Shown: in pieces, positions 25,427 to 37,700 of the stretch
How the letters are laid out: each line of letters opens with the position of its first letter
Numbering within the stretch: the first letter of the stretch is position 1
Source: Rhodamnia argentea
Taxonomy: Eukaryota > Streptophyta > Magnoliopsida > Myrtales > Myrtaceae
DNA: 64,000 nt
Direction: 5' to 3'
Assembly (NCBI RefSeq): GCF_020921035.1
Contig: NC_063155.1
Location: 23,863,294 to 23,927,293, forward strand
The notes under the pieces: generated by a model
What the model saw: only the letters and a program-made list of their open reading frames with translations
Told to the model about the DNA's origin: nothing
The model's database searches: none
Position numbers and translations under genes: made by a program

Positions 25427-26045
25427 GGGAAAATTATCAAAAAAATCATAAATTTATTGCAATTATATTAATTCAATCCTAAAACTTTTACATTCGTAAC
25501 AATTCAGCCACAAACCTTTTACATTTGTATCAATTCAGTCTATCTGATCAATTTTGACCTAAAACTGTTGGTATGACATAGCCAGCATTGATGTGAATAA
25601 TATTTTTATAATTTTTTTGTTTATTCATTTTTATTTTCTCTTTTCTTTCTTTTTTTTTTTTCTTTCTTTCTTCTTTTTAGGGCCATGAGGTCCTCTAGCG
25701 AAGCTAGCCCCCGCCAGCCACTAGCAAGGACAAGCCTTGTCAACCCCCGGCGAGGCGCGACCACGCCGTCTCTAGCCAAGGTCGATCCGGATGGCTCTTG
25801 CCTCTGGCTAGTCGGTGGATCTCAGCAATCAGTTGGAGGAAGAGGAGTAAGAAACATAACAAAAAAACTATTAAAATTTGTCCACATCAACGTCGGTCGG
25901 ACCACATCAGCGATTTTTAATCAAATTTGGCTAGAAATGGCTGGATTGACACAAATATAAATGTTTAAGACTGAATTGGAAAAAAAAGTTACGGACTAAA
26001 TTGACACAATTGCAATCGTTTTATGGTTGTTTTGGTAATTTCCCC
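25427..26045. mobile_element. Miniature Mutator-like element, family M, copy 3
   Basis: Starts GGGAAAATTATCAAAAAAAT and ends TTGTTTTGGTAATTTCCCC, a near-perfect inverted match at the tips. The arms carry the family text (CTATTAATTCAATCC-like left, GACACAATTGCAATCGTTTT right). The core at 25680-25840 is GC-rich and carries an open frame of about 90 codons that I do not regard as a gene. The flanking duplication is not convincing. Confidence 0.7.
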
Positions 26046-26403
26046 TTGGATAACGTTGATATAGCTACCAAAAAGTGTATAAGTTATATCTTTTCAATTT
26101 TCTCTTCAATTAATTTTATTCTTGTCTTTAGATAAAGTGAGTTCAAGGATACATTTGAAACAAGATAAATCAAAATGACGGCCATTATTTCCATATTAGC
26201 CGCCTCTACCGTTATAGCACCGTAATCACTCTTCTTCCTCAGATCTAATCTGTTGCATCTGCATTTCTCTCTTCATCGCCGTATCTCCGCTTCGATCACA
26301 ACTCCTTCCCGCCTCCAGCTAGAGCTCATTCGAAGCCCCAAATCTAACTAGGTTCATTTGTGGGCTCGGACCGATATTGATTCAAGGTCATGGCCATTGC
26401 CAA

Positions 26404-26408
<5 letters not shown>

Positions 26409-26442
<34 letters not shown>
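26409..26442. repeat. (GA)n microsatellite
   Basis: Uninterrupted GA tract of about 17 units in an otherwise gene-free region. The open frame running through it (26390-26638) is a repeat artefact. Confidence 0.9.
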
Positions 26443-26445
<3 letters not shown>

Positions 26446-26877
26446 AAGGAAAGAAAAGCGAAGAGTGGCGGTGGCCGAATATAGTGGTGGTCTTCACGCA
26501 TTGGCCAATGATGGTGTCATCGGAGGTGGCACCGACGACGAGTGCATTTTTTTCTTATGTGCTTCTTTGCTGATCTTGGTCGAGAAGGAAAAATTTCAAG
26601 TTGCAGCAAAAGGTCAATTCAATGACAGAGGAAAGTGAGATCCCGTCTCAAGGATATAATAAGGAGACTAGGTAAGAAGCTGAATTTTCAATTTGAAGGG
26701 TATTTTGGTCAACTACGTACAAAAGGCGTGGTTTTAGCAATTAGAGGAGTGAATATAGCGGCTGTCAATCAAAATATAAGTCGGGCAAATCCACTGAAGC
26801 GTATTTTTGTGCCTAAAACGTCGAAGGATTTAAGATCTGAAGTGAATAAAACAACAAGGCTGTTGAACAAGTTACGT

Positions 26878-27552
26878 GGGGAAATTACCAAAAAAGTCCT
26901 AAACCTATTGTAAATGTGTCAATTCGGTCATAAACCTTTTTTTTTTAGCCGATTCAGTTCTAAACCTTTTGCAATTATGTTATTTCATTTTATCCAGCGA
27001 ATTTTGGCCTGCCGGCATTGTCGTGAACGCCGACCGGCCGACGATTGAATATATTTTTTTTTCTTTTTCATTTTTTATTTTTTTCCCCCTTCCTTCCCCT
27101 TCCCTTCCCTCCCCCCCTCCAGCCGGTTGCCATAGTCCAGCGACTAGCTAGAGGGGTGGCCGGAGAGGCCAACTCGCCCTACCATGGAGGGTGTCAACCT
27201 CGTCATCCCCGGGCGAGGTAACGACGGCGAGGTCGAGCCCCGCCACGACAAGGCGCAAGCCCATATCCGGGCGGGTGAGTTGGCCTCTCCGACTACCCCT
27301 CCGGCCAATCACCGAATTATGGCAACCAGCTAGAGGGGAGGGGACGAGATTAGAAAAAAAATCATAAAAAATATTAAAATATTGGGTGGCCGGTTGGCGG
27401 GCGTCCACGTCAGCACCGACCGGCCAAAATTCGCCGGATGGATTGAATTGATACAATTACAAAATGTTTAAGACTAAATCGAAAAAAAAAAGGCTTACGA
27501 TTGAATTGGCACAATTGCAATAGGTTTATGACTTTTTTTGATAATTTTCCCC
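26878..27552. mobile_element. Miniature Mutator-like element, family M, copy 4 (best preserved)
   Basis: 675 bp with tips GGGGAAATTACCAAAAAAGT (left) and TTTGATAATTTTCCCC (right). Sub-terminal arms are CCTAAACCTATTGTAAATGT and GAATTGGCACAATTGCAATA. Flanking 9-bp repeats AAGTTACGT (26869-26877) and AAGTTACGC (27553-27561) agree at 8 of 9 positions, which supports a Mutator-type insertion. The core at 27110-27330 is GC-rich and partly self-inverted (GGCCGGAGAGGCCAACTCGC versus the opposite strand near 27265-27310). No transposase. Confidence 0.85.
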
Positions 27553-27961
27553 AAGTTACGCTTGATATTGTTCATCATTTTATTTTCATTATTACATTAT
27601 GTTAGTTAAAATATGAATAAAACTAAAAAAAATTTATCGATTGTCGCCTTTTTAATTATGCGAGTCGCATCTTTTGAATTATGATGGACATCACTTGGCA
27701 AATAGATGGACCAAAAACAACTTGATGCGCTTTGTAGTATCACAAAGGCATATTCCAACTCATTGGCTATGGAAAGTAGTGATCATTCATCATAGCCTTT
27801 CTGTAATATTTCCATGCAATTAATGTTTTTGGTAAGATATGTTACCTTAATTTCTTGGTAATTCTACTAATATCAGCACGAGTTTCCATAAATAAGCACT
27901 CCAAAGGCGGAATTTGGATCTCACCGGCGATGGACCCTAGAGTATATTGCGAAAGATACTG

Positions 27962-28873
27962 AGGGCTTGTATGACAACGATTCTCATCCGAAAAAGTGAT
28001 TTTGATCGGAATTGGTATTTTATGATTATGTTCTTTGGACTAATTTTTTAGAGAATCATAATGAGTTTGGTAATTGCGCAAAATTTCTATCCTATAGCAT
28101 AAATACGTTTGGTAACTGCACATAATTTTTGTTCTTATGAACGATTTCTCTTCCCAAATTTTTTCATTGAAGTTAAATAATTATGTCTTGTCACTACAAA
28201 ATCAATCTATACAGCATCACTAATAAAATGAATACAAATCATGCATAATTTTTAATAATTATGACTTGAATTTTGGCTCAACATGCAATTTGCACTTGAT
28301 TTTTTGCAAGAATTTGCACTTAAACACTTCTATATTTAACCAAACCCTTACTCGATCCAACTCGTATTACTTAAACACTTCTATGCTTAATCAAATCATA
28401 GCATATTTATTTATTATAATTTGTTAAGAATGCAATACGAATTTGGAGAATTTTTTTATTTTTTTTAAAAGATTATTTTTTTTACTCTAAAATATATATT
28501 TTTATTAAATTATTCTATTATTATAAAAACATTATTGTTTTTATTACAAAAAATATTTTTTATTTTTAAAAAAGTATATTTTATTTTATTTTATTTTATT
28601 TTATTTCTTCCTTTTTCTTTGACCTTCGGCAGCGATTGGCAGCAAGCGATTTGTTTAGAGCCTTCTCACTTTATTCATCTTTTTTTTCAAAAGTGATTAT
28701 GGAACAAAAAATTAACTTTTTTTTATTTATTCTTGTTTCTGCTCTAAAATATTCCCGAAAATATAATTAGAAAATTTTATAATCAGAATCATACAAGTTA
28801 CCAAATAAGTTTCTCATCATTTTTTGTTTCGGAAAACAGAATTAAAAAATCAGAAGCGTTGCTGTATAGGCCC
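27962..28873. mobile_element. Harbinger-like miniature element
   Basis: The left end GGGCTTGTATGACAACGATT matches the right end read inward, GGGCCTATACAGCAACGCTT. The right side is followed by TTA; the left flank is TGA, so the 3-bp duplication is only approximate. The AT-rich interior (28440-28620) is low complexity. No coding capacity. Confidence 0.55.
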
Positions 28874-28929
28874 TTATTATCGTTTTCAATAGATTTTCAG
28901 CTCACTTTTTTGCTAAAAAAATAACTCAA

Positions 28930-29440
28930 AATATGTTTGATTAGTTATTTATTCTTTTTTTTGTTGTTCTTTTGTTTCTTTGAACAGAAAAAAGAATAGA
29001 AATTCATTTGGTAACGCATGTTAATTTTTCTATTCTCGGGAATAGATTTGAAATAGAAACAAGAAGTATAAAAAAAGGTAGTTTCTTTGTTATCGGGAAC
29101 AAAACAATAAACAATGTCATTTTAGAAAAACAAACTCACTATAACTTAATGCTCGTCTTTATAATCACAAGTACACTGCCCCCACCACCGGTCATCGATT
29201 TCCGCCGCCGCAACTCGCCGGTTCCACTGGCATTTTCATAATTAAATAAAAAAATGAGAATATAAATTTTTTAGGGTCGTACCAAACGCATTTTTGTTTT
29301 TCTCTATTTCAGAAATAGAATTTTTATGTAGTTATGAAAATCGTTTTTCTGCTCAGAAACTATTTTCGAAAAAAAGAATCAGAAAAACCATTTCTACTTA
29401 AAAATTATTTCCGGGAACAAAATTGCTACCAAACAGGCCC
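28930..29440. mobile_element. Harbinger-like miniature element, second copy next to the first
   Basis: The right end AAAATTGCTACCAAACAGGC followed by CCTTA is the typical reverse of a GGGCCTGTTTGG terminus. The left end near 28930 is worn (TATGTTTGATTAGTT). Internal ATTTGGTAACGCATG / TACCAAACGCATTTTTG halves are inverted relative to each other. The short GC-rich stretch at 29175-29230 is not a gene. Confidence 0.45.
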
Positions 29441-30363
29441 TTAACAATCCTATTATGACTTGCTTAATACTCTTGATAATCTTTAAAATGTAAATGAATT
29501 TATGTGTCGTGCTCTCAAAGTTAATTCACCTCCTAGCCAGTGAGTTCCGACAGAAAGGGCTAGACTAATCCCTCCACGCAATGTCCAAATTTTGAGACTT
29601 TAGACTAAGGTTCCCGCTTTAAAGGTCTCATGTATGATTTTTTCCTGGACAATCCTAGTCAATCATTCAAAATATCGCAGGAGTATATCAAGACTTAAGA
29701 TCGTATTCGCAATCAAATACCCGATTGTAAAATTCACACCATCGAAAACGACTAGAGCGTGCATATACTAAAGAGGACGTGAGATGTCAACAATACCGCG
29801 TCTCTTAATTACGTTTTAAGAAAAGCCATTTTAAAACTCTTTTCTGTTAAAAAAAAAAAAAAGAATCCTTCCCGAGACTTACTCCCGAACTTCTAAATTG
29901 CGTTTCGAAACAAATTAGTGTCAGAAATTACTTGGAAACGAGTACCACTGAGCTGTTAATCATTTTGGATTACAAATTATGAAATCGATTGCGAAAAAAT
30001 TTGTTACTGAGCCTCCAAATTTTTTTTTCCATATAACCGATAAATAAAGCAAAATCGCTTCACTGAATTTGACTTCTCGATGGGTACCTAAGTTTTCTGG
30101 AGGGCGGTGCAAGCTGTGGGAAGTAAAGCGGGCTTTCCCCCAAATCACGAGCATTTAAAACGACATAATGTCCCAAGCAAAATGATTAAGGGCGTTATGA
30201 TCGATTTTTAGAGCACAAGTCGATTTGGCGATTATTATAATGGAAGGTCAATGAATGACCCGTTTCGCCATGCCATTAAAGCTGCGGAATGTTGTGGTTG
30301 CACGAGTTTCCTCGCAAGCTTATTAGACTAATTTAACGTCGATTGTCAAAGGGAATCTGCCAA
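29441..30363. other. Intergenic, nothing recognised
   Basis: AT-rich sequence with poly-A and poly-T runs. I see no gene, RNA or paired-end element here. Confidence 0.5.
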
Positions 30364-31057
30364 AGAAAAAATTATCAAAAAAAGTTATAAACTTACCGTA
30401 ATCATGTCGATTCAGTCGTAATTTTTTTTTAATCAATTCAGTTCTAAAATTTTTTACATTTGTATCAATTCAGTCTATCCAACTAATTTTTACCGGCCTA
30501 CTTTGACGTGGCGTTGTCGGCGCTAACGTGATAATTTTCAATGCAATTTCAGTTTTAAACTTTTTACGATTGCATCAATTCGGTCCATCCAGCTAATTTT
30601 TTCTGGCCGACGTTGTCGGCACTAGCGTGGTAGTTTTTAGTACAATTTCAGTTTAAAACTTTTTACGTTTGTGTCAATTCAATCCATTCGGTTAATTTTT
30701 GCCGGCCGATGCCGACATGGCGTTAACGGCGATAATGTGATAATTTTTAATGCTATTTTAAATTTGTTAGTTACTTTTTCTTTTCTTTTCTTTAGTTTTT
30801 TTCCCAACCCTTAAGGAAGGGTCGTTGATAAAATTGAAGAAAAGAAAAGAAAAGAAAAAATTACAAAAAAGTACTAAAAAAGTATATGTAGGCGTCGTAG
30901 TGCCACGTTAGTATCGATAGGCCAAAATCGATTGAAGAGACTGAATTGACATAAATATAAAATATTTAGTAGTAAATTGATGTAATTATCGTGAAAAATA
31001 AATTGATGTAATTATAATGTGTTTAAGATATATATTTTTTATTTTTTTGGCAATTAC
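30364..31057. mobile_element. Miniature Mutator-like element, family M, copy 5, with tandemly amplified arm
   Basis: The left tip AGAAAAAATTATCAAAAAAA and the right end TTTTTTTGGCAATTACGT match the family tips. Inside the left arm, a block of roughly 110 bp occurs about three times in tandem between 30430 and 30760. Each unit carries a CAATTCxxTCCATxC...GGCCGA segment followed by TGATAATTTT or TGGTAGTTTTT. This arm amplification is absent from the other copies in the window. Confidence 0.6.
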
Positions 31058-32431
31058 GTAAAGCCATTTGGTGGGAAGACCCTCATGCGCAAGTCAATGA
31101 GAGAGAGCGGGGGTCGTGTTACACGTGGCAAAGGCATGGGCCCGGCAGGATCACAGGCAGAATGTGACTCCTTACTAACCCCCTCCCCTCCCCTCAAATC
31201 ACTATTAACAAACGGGACCAGCGCATCCAAATCCCTCTTGTCTAATCCTGCTTAAATTAATCATTTAATATGACGATAATCCCGGGGTTTGGAGATCAGG
31301 GCAAAATGATTCTTGCAAGAGAGAGAAAGGAAGGCGGAGAGAGGGGAGGGGCAAGGAAGGGAATTCGAGATGGCGAGATTTTAGAGGGGCAGTGGTGCCC
31401 CCCTCTCTCCTTCCCCAATCGAACACGATCTTGTCCGAACTCCAAACAAAAAAGGAAACAAACAAGGAAAAAAAAAAGTAGCTTTGAAATGGAGGGGCCA
31501 ACCCGCCACCCCCGCAAAGGAGGATTAGCCATTAAGCGAGGATTATTAGCCCAAATGATTCGGATAAGAGTAGTGGAGAAGGAAAAAAAGAAAGAAAGAA
31601 AGGAAAAAATTCCCTAATCAACGTAGATTGTTTGTGTAATTGTCGTTACTGCACTTATTTTAGCTAATTACATTTCTAAAGAGAAAAACCCAAGAAATCC
31701 TTAAGGGGTGGGGGGAAAAGTCAAGAAATGGGAAAGGGGGGAAACGTACCATCTTATCTGAATTACATGGCTCCAAGGTTTTTAAGTGGCTTGGTCAAAT
31801 GGAAGTGCGTGAGCTGGACAGTGGGTGGACCATTCTTCTTCTTCTTCTTCTTTTTTTTTTTAAACGGCAAATATATTCTTCTCATGGGAAAGTGACCATT
31901 TTCTTATTATACAAAATGTGAATTTTCTTGCAAAATTTTTTTTTTTCTTAGTAGTGGCCAATGGGAGGGAGGAGGAGAGAAGGAGCCGAATGGGGGTGGG
32001 GGGGGGGGCGGGGTCGGGGTCGGGGTCGGGGTCGTGCCCCTTTGGTGGGGGATGTCCAAAACGAGAAGATTATCTTTTGTTTTAGAAGGGAAAGGTCGCC
32101 CAAGATTTTAATGGCGACATTCAAAATCCGATGGCCATTTTAATCATAGCGATTAAGCGAAGAGACGCCCACGCCCTTATTAAGGCTCAAAAGGGTTGAA
32201 AAAAGAGAGAGAAAGATTAAGGAACAGGGGGCGCCACCCACTGACGAGATTAAGGCCCCCAAAACCCTCCATAATCTCTCTCTGTTTCTTCTATCTCGCC
32301 CCCATTTGTCTCCCTTAGGACGCCGTAACGGAGCCCCGCGAAACGCCGTTATCCACCTCAGCAGCGTCAGCTCGATCAGCCTGTTTCCCTCTCCCGACGA
32401 CGACGACGACGACGCCGCCGCCGCCGCCTCC
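31058..32431 (+). promoter_or_regulatory. Upstream region and leader of the trihelix gene
   Basis: Contains a purine-rich tract (31310-31360), a TTC repeat and poly-T (31830-31860), a long G-run array at 31992-32033, and a CTCTCTCT-bearing segment near 32274-32285 that looks like a 5' leader. GAC repeats just before the ATG (32395-32415) would be untranslated with the chosen start. No separate gene is seen; frames at 31019-31617 are not family-like. Confidence 0.45.
31992..32033 (+). promoter_or_regulatory. Potential G-quadruplex array, about 400 bp upstream of the trihelix start codon
   Basis: A continuous series of G runs: five G, then eleven or more G, then CGGGG followed by repeated TCGGGG units. 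At least six runs of four or more G lie within about 42 bases with 1-2 base loops, a textbook intramolecular G-quadruplex pattern on the plus strand. Confidence 0.7.
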
Positions 32432-34765
32432 ATGGCCGCGGAGCAGCTGAGCCTGGGGCCGGCCGCGGCTAGCGGCGTGGCCAACGGCGTCGATGGGCGG
32501 GCGGCCGGGGACGGCGGGGACGACGGCGGCGGAGGAGGAGGAGGAGGGGGGAGGGCGCCGAGGCTGCCGCGGTGGACGAGGCAGGAGATACTGGTGCTCA
32601 TACAGGGGAAGAGGGTGGCGGAGACGCGGGTCAGGAGGGGCCGGGTCGGCGGGTCGGCGTTCGGGTCGGGGCAGGTGGAGCCGAAGTGGGCGTCGGTCTC
32701 CTCGTACTGCAAGCGGCACGGGGTTAACCGGGGGCCGGTCCAGTGCCGGAAGCGGTGGAGCAACCTCGCCGGCGATTACAAGAAGATCAAGGAGTGGGAG
32801 GCCAGGACCCGGGACGAGACGGAGTCGTTCTGGGTCATGAGGAACGACCTCCGGCGGGAGAGGAAGTTGCCCGGGTTCTTCGACAGGGAGGTTTACGACA
32901 TCCTCGACCACCAGGGTTCGTCTTCGTCGGCGGCTAAGGCGGTTGCCGAGGGCCCTCCGGAGGCGGAACTGGCCCTCGCTCTTGCTCCGGCTTCGGCGGC
33001 GACGGCGGATGACGACGAGGGCGAGGAGGAGAGAGAGGTCGTGTTCGACAGCGGCCGGAGCGCCGCCGCGGAGGACGGGCTATTTTCGGATTTCGAGCAG
33101 GATGATGGCGGCGGGGGAGGCGAAACCCCTGACAAGGAGGTGGAGACGCCGGTCCGAGCGACCGATGCGGCGCCGGCGGCCGTGGTGCCGATCTCGGGTA
33201 ATTGGAGTTGAATGAGTCAAAATTAAAAGATTTTTCTTTCTTTGCTGTCTATGCTCTATGATTTCTGTTGGTTTGGATTGGAGTAGAATGAATCGTTTTC
33301 CATTTTTCTTCATGTTTGAGTGGGAGTGCAAGGCTGGTTTTAGTTTTCTTCTCTCTTGTGGCGACAGAGTTCCAGTGATTGGGATCAAAGCTAGTGATTG
33401 AAGGGCTGCTAAGAATTAAACTTGGAAATCGATTGCAATATTGAAGATGGGACGTCGCGGGCTGAATTCTACTTCATCGTTGAGAGACGAAATCGAGATT
33501 AGATTAGATTAGATTATATTAGATTAGATGGGATGAAAGTGATTGCGTTTTAGGACCAGTCCCCTGTTGCCGTTGGAACTTCTTTTTTCCAGAGACTTTC
33601 TTCTTCTTCTTGTGTATTGTCTTTCCCTGCTCCTACCCGTCTGCTTGCCCATTCGATCGAATTCGATTTGATCACTCGAATAACTTTCGAATGTGGAGCG
33701 ATTGACCTCATGCATTCTTATCTTTGCATTTGCCTTAGAACGAGAAATCTGATTCCGGGAAGAAAAGGGCAGGGGAGGGTATATTCTGTTTCGTATTCGT
33801 TTCTTGGTTTCTGATACCGTCTCTGTTTTCGGATTAACTTATGATGCAGAGAAGCAGTACGAGCCAGTCCTCCGAGGATCTCAAGGGCCAGGTACTGCTG
33901 TTTCTATCCCCAGATCTCTCCTGTCAATTACTGAACACTATATGGCAAGTTCGGATCTTGCGTCTGGCTTCCTTGGCTCTTCCCTTTTCGAGATCAAATG
34001 CAGATTTTCCTTCATAGGAAGTTCCAAAAGAATCTGTTTGCTCTTCATTTGGTAGCATCGAAACTCTGTTCTTTGAACTCGACTTCTAGGTCTCACCCCG
34101 ATCGAGTCACGTGGATGGGATGATTCCTTATCTCAATTTTCGCTTCTCGGACAGACGATACAACGGCAATCTTTCCATTTTTTAACGCGCATAGTCCGCA
34201 GGTCCTCGAGTCTCCTGAACCTTGTGAATTCTCCCGTGTGCTTGTTTTTTCTCCAGGACCCATTGTTCCTCTGTTGTCTGAGTTCATGGTACACGGGAGA
34301 ATTCATCCTCGTTTGCTTTGCTTGTCATCTTGTGTGGCTGTCCTTTTGGACATTGACCTGATAAAAATATGCAGAAATGCAGCTGAAAACATTCCTACGC
34401 CTGCCCCCAGTTCTGGAGTTTTATGATTGAGCTTCCTTTCTGTTTTCGGACTCTTTACTTTTGCTCTTCCAGGCGCAGGACACGAGAAACAGCCACCGCC
34501 GTCGAATCCGGAGATAGCTTCCACGTCTGCGGATGCGCGGAAACGGAAACAGCCGACATCAGAAGCGGACGAGGAGCCGCTCGGGATGCGGTATCGCCTG
34601 ATCGACGTTCTAGAGAGAAACGGCAAATTGCTGACGGCTCAACTCGAGGCTCAGAACAATAATCTTCAGCTGGATAGAGACCAAAGGCAAGACCACGCCA
34701 ACGGCTTGCTTGCCGCCCTCAACAAGCTTGCCGACGCCGTGGGAAGAATCGCCGATAAGTTATAG
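32432..34765 (+). CDS. ASR3: Trihelix transcription factor, ASR3-like, complete, 366 aa, three exons
   Basis: DNA-binding trihelix (GT) factor of the SH4-related/ASR3 type. In Arabidopsis ASR3 is a MAP-kinase-regulated repressor of immune genes. Exons 32432-33197, 33850-33891 and 34473-34765 give 1101 bases with consistent phases and GT-AG borders. An acidic/Gly-rich N-terminus leads into the trihelix domain at about residues 45-150: RLPRWTRQEILVLIQGKR, EPKWASVSSYCKRHGVNRG, QCRKRWSNLAGDYKKIKEWE, then RKLPGFFDREVYDIL. An LxLxL stretch (LALAL, about 180-184) matches an EAR repression motif. The C-terminus (EPLGMRYRLIDVLERNGKLL and onward) is a predicted coiled coil. The start is the first ATG after the leader; the frame open upstream lacks an ATG. 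Exon 1 is strongly GC-rich compared with its surroundings. Confidence 0.92.
34226..34304. repeat. 14-bp perfect inverted repeat in trihelix intron 2
   Basis: GAATTCTCCCGTGT at 34226-34239 is mirrored by ACACGGGAGAATTC at 34291-34304, with a 51-base loop. It could form a stem in the pre-mRNA of the second intron. Confidence 0.8.
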
Positions 34766-37700
34766 CAGATGGTCGGGGCGGGATCGGCGGCAGCGCTTGT
34801 TGGGTGTGTACATAGGAGCAGTTGTCCTCCGATGAGGGTCTTGGGAGATCGTTAGACGGAGGACAAAAGAAGTGAAGGGTAGCGATTGAAACTAGTGATA
34901 GAGGTAGTGATTATTTACCAGAATTCTCATGCTTTCTTATTCATCAAAACTTGTTCTTTTCTTTTTCCCTATGTATCTGCGTAAAGGGCTGCGGCATGCA
35001 GTTTTTGACAATCTGTTGTTACGTCCTTTTCCGCAGAGATTATAATAATAAATATGGAGATTAGCAATTTCAAGAGGGTTTTTGCGTGTCTGCATCTTTT
35101 AATGTTCGCTGACCTTGTCCAAACACATAGGATGAGCAAACACGTGCAAGAAGATATATAACTCCAGAGTAATATTTATAAAGGATAACTGCAGTGGAAA
35201 TCCTACGATTTGTCACAAAAGTGCGATTGAATTTAAATTATGAAAAAAATTACAATCAAATCTTAAAATTTGTCAAATTTGCGCAATCAAATCCGCCTGT
35301 TAACTTTGTCCAATTTTACTAACAGAAAAGCCTACACTACAACGAAGTTGTTTTGATTTGAATCTAAATTTTACATCAAATCTTAGTTATATTAGGTTAA
35401 CAAATTCAAAAAGGAAAAAGAAAATCTAGAAAAAAGGCTAAAAGTTAAAATTAAAAAATTTTAGGCGGCCCCTCCCATCTGTGGTTGCCGTCCTGTCACA
35501 AGTGGGGCATCGGCGATTGCCGACGGGTTCTCCGACACTTTGGCGAGGGCCAATGACATTTTTTATGTTTTAAAAACTCTAGCTTTTTTTTTTATCGTTT
35601 AATCTAATTCAACCAAATTTAGGTTAAAGAATTGAGAGCTTGATCAAAACAATGTCGTTTTAGTGGTTTAGTTAGTCTTAACGTTATGTAGGAGAGAGAA
35701 AATAATTAAAAAAATCAAGTCAACATTTTCATTAGTCAAATTGGACGGAATTAATGTAATAATTTGATCGCATCAATATGAAAAGTTTTAAAATTTGATG
35801 GCACTTTTTTAAAAGTTTTATAACTCGATTGCACTTTTTAAATAAATTTAAAGACTTATAGTTCATTTATTCCTAGTTACAGTCCATCCTTTTCTTGGCA
35901 AAACACGATCCCAAATTGAATGCTATGTGGATGAGAATCTTGTTAATTTCGACAGGTTTAGAGCAACTTAAAATAAGCTCTTCAATGAAATTCCTTAAAT
36001 AGGAGCTTGTTATGAGATTTTACTCGTTGATACTAGGAGCGAGTATGGTTCCGAGATAGAATCGGGATCGAAGCATCGAACCGAGGGGAACTAATCCGGT
36101 TTTAGGGTATGTGGGTTATGTTTAAGGTTTCCAAATTTTGGGAACTAGTTCATTGAGTAGGTTCTAAGTTCTTGGAGGCAGTGGAACCCGAAACCTAGAA
36201 CCTAAAAGTTGGAACAAAACTTTGTGTTTTTCTTATTCTTTGTCTTCACACGACCTGAAGGTATTCCACGATGTGCGATGTAGTTTGACTAAGCTCTTCA
36301 CGCAATGACAAGTGTGCGATCTAGAACCACCAGTCTGAATTTTCATTTTTGGCTATATCGATGATCAAAACTTTTATTTTGTTAATACTTCATATTATTC
36401 GAGTGACTAAATATGAGTTGCGGTAAATGGATTTTGGTAACGGATGGCGGTCATTAGGTTCCATGATATACATGGTAGTGTTCAAGTTCAAAAAATTGGG
36501 CGACCGATTTGACGAGTAGATTCCAAGTGTCTGGAAGGACGGGGAAAAGAAAAAATTCTTCAATGCGTCCTCACATCTTGCTAGTTCTTGTAAAAGAACG
36601 ATATTCAAATTAACAAGGTAACTACAATTATTTTTATTTGTAAGAGAAATAAAATTTTGATTTGACGTCCCCAAACCCGTCTAAACCAAACTTCACGATA
36701 TATCCGATAGTTACCTTGAGATGGTATTTTTATTCTGCAATGTAAATATCTTAACCATAGTGTGTCAATTTGGATTTCGCAGAGTTTAGGTGTACATGTA
36801 AGCCAAGACAAAGAAGATGAGAGCACGTTTATTTTGCGAGAAATTAATGATTTTGGAAAATATTTCTTTAAAAATGGCGGTTTGTACGCTTACGAAGACG
36901 AGATATACGAAATATATTATCATTGTCCACGAAAATATTTATATCTAAATTACTGTCGATAATCAAATTATTTAATTAATTTATTATTTCAGCCAACACG
37001 AGCGATTGTCTTTAAAAAAATGATTTATAAATTTTTTATTTTTCGTAAAACAAACGAAGCCTTTACATCACTAGTGTGTCTATGACCGGTATGAAATGGC
37101 GGGCTTGAGAAAGGTTCTTCTTCGACTCGTAGAACGAGCGAGGTGGATGGGCCAGATGGAGCATGCGAGCCCATGGTCGGTATCAGATCGAAGTCACCTT
37201 AGTTGACTAACATACATTCACAATTGACAAATTGATTTAGTTTATCCTTCAAAATCACGACAAGATGAGTATTCTCCTTCTTCTTCTTCTTTTTCCCATG
37301 CAAAGGTGATTGGAACATACATCATAAAAATCGTCGTAACTTGTTTCGTCCAACCAATCAATAAGAGCTTTTAGTTAGACCGGCAAACGTAACGTCATAA
37401 TCTAATTTATTTCAAGGGATAAATATATTGAAAATCCTTAAATTTTTCACGAAAGTGCAATTAAGTTCTAAATTTTTTTAAAAAGTACATTAAGTCCTAA
37501 AATTCTCAAAAAGTGCAATAAAAAAACCTTGATCGGACTAGTGTGACGAGTTTTAGAATTCGATTGCATTTTTTTTAAGTTTTAGGACTTAATTGAACTC
37601 TCATGGTAAGTTTTAGAACTTAATTGTACTTTTTGAAAGTTTTAGGATTTAAATGCACTTTCGTGACAGTTTTTAGAATTTTTTTATATAAATTTTGACC

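Noticed and set aside
24664..27456. Open frames in the GC-rich cores of family-M elements
   Set aside because: Each lies between the arms of a miniature transposon, is not shared between copies and shows no domain.
32140..32763. 207-codon minus-strand open frame over the trihelix gene
   Set aside because: Antisense shadow of the GC-rich exon 1; Pro/Ser-rich, no family similarity, while the plus strand has a full trihelix domain.
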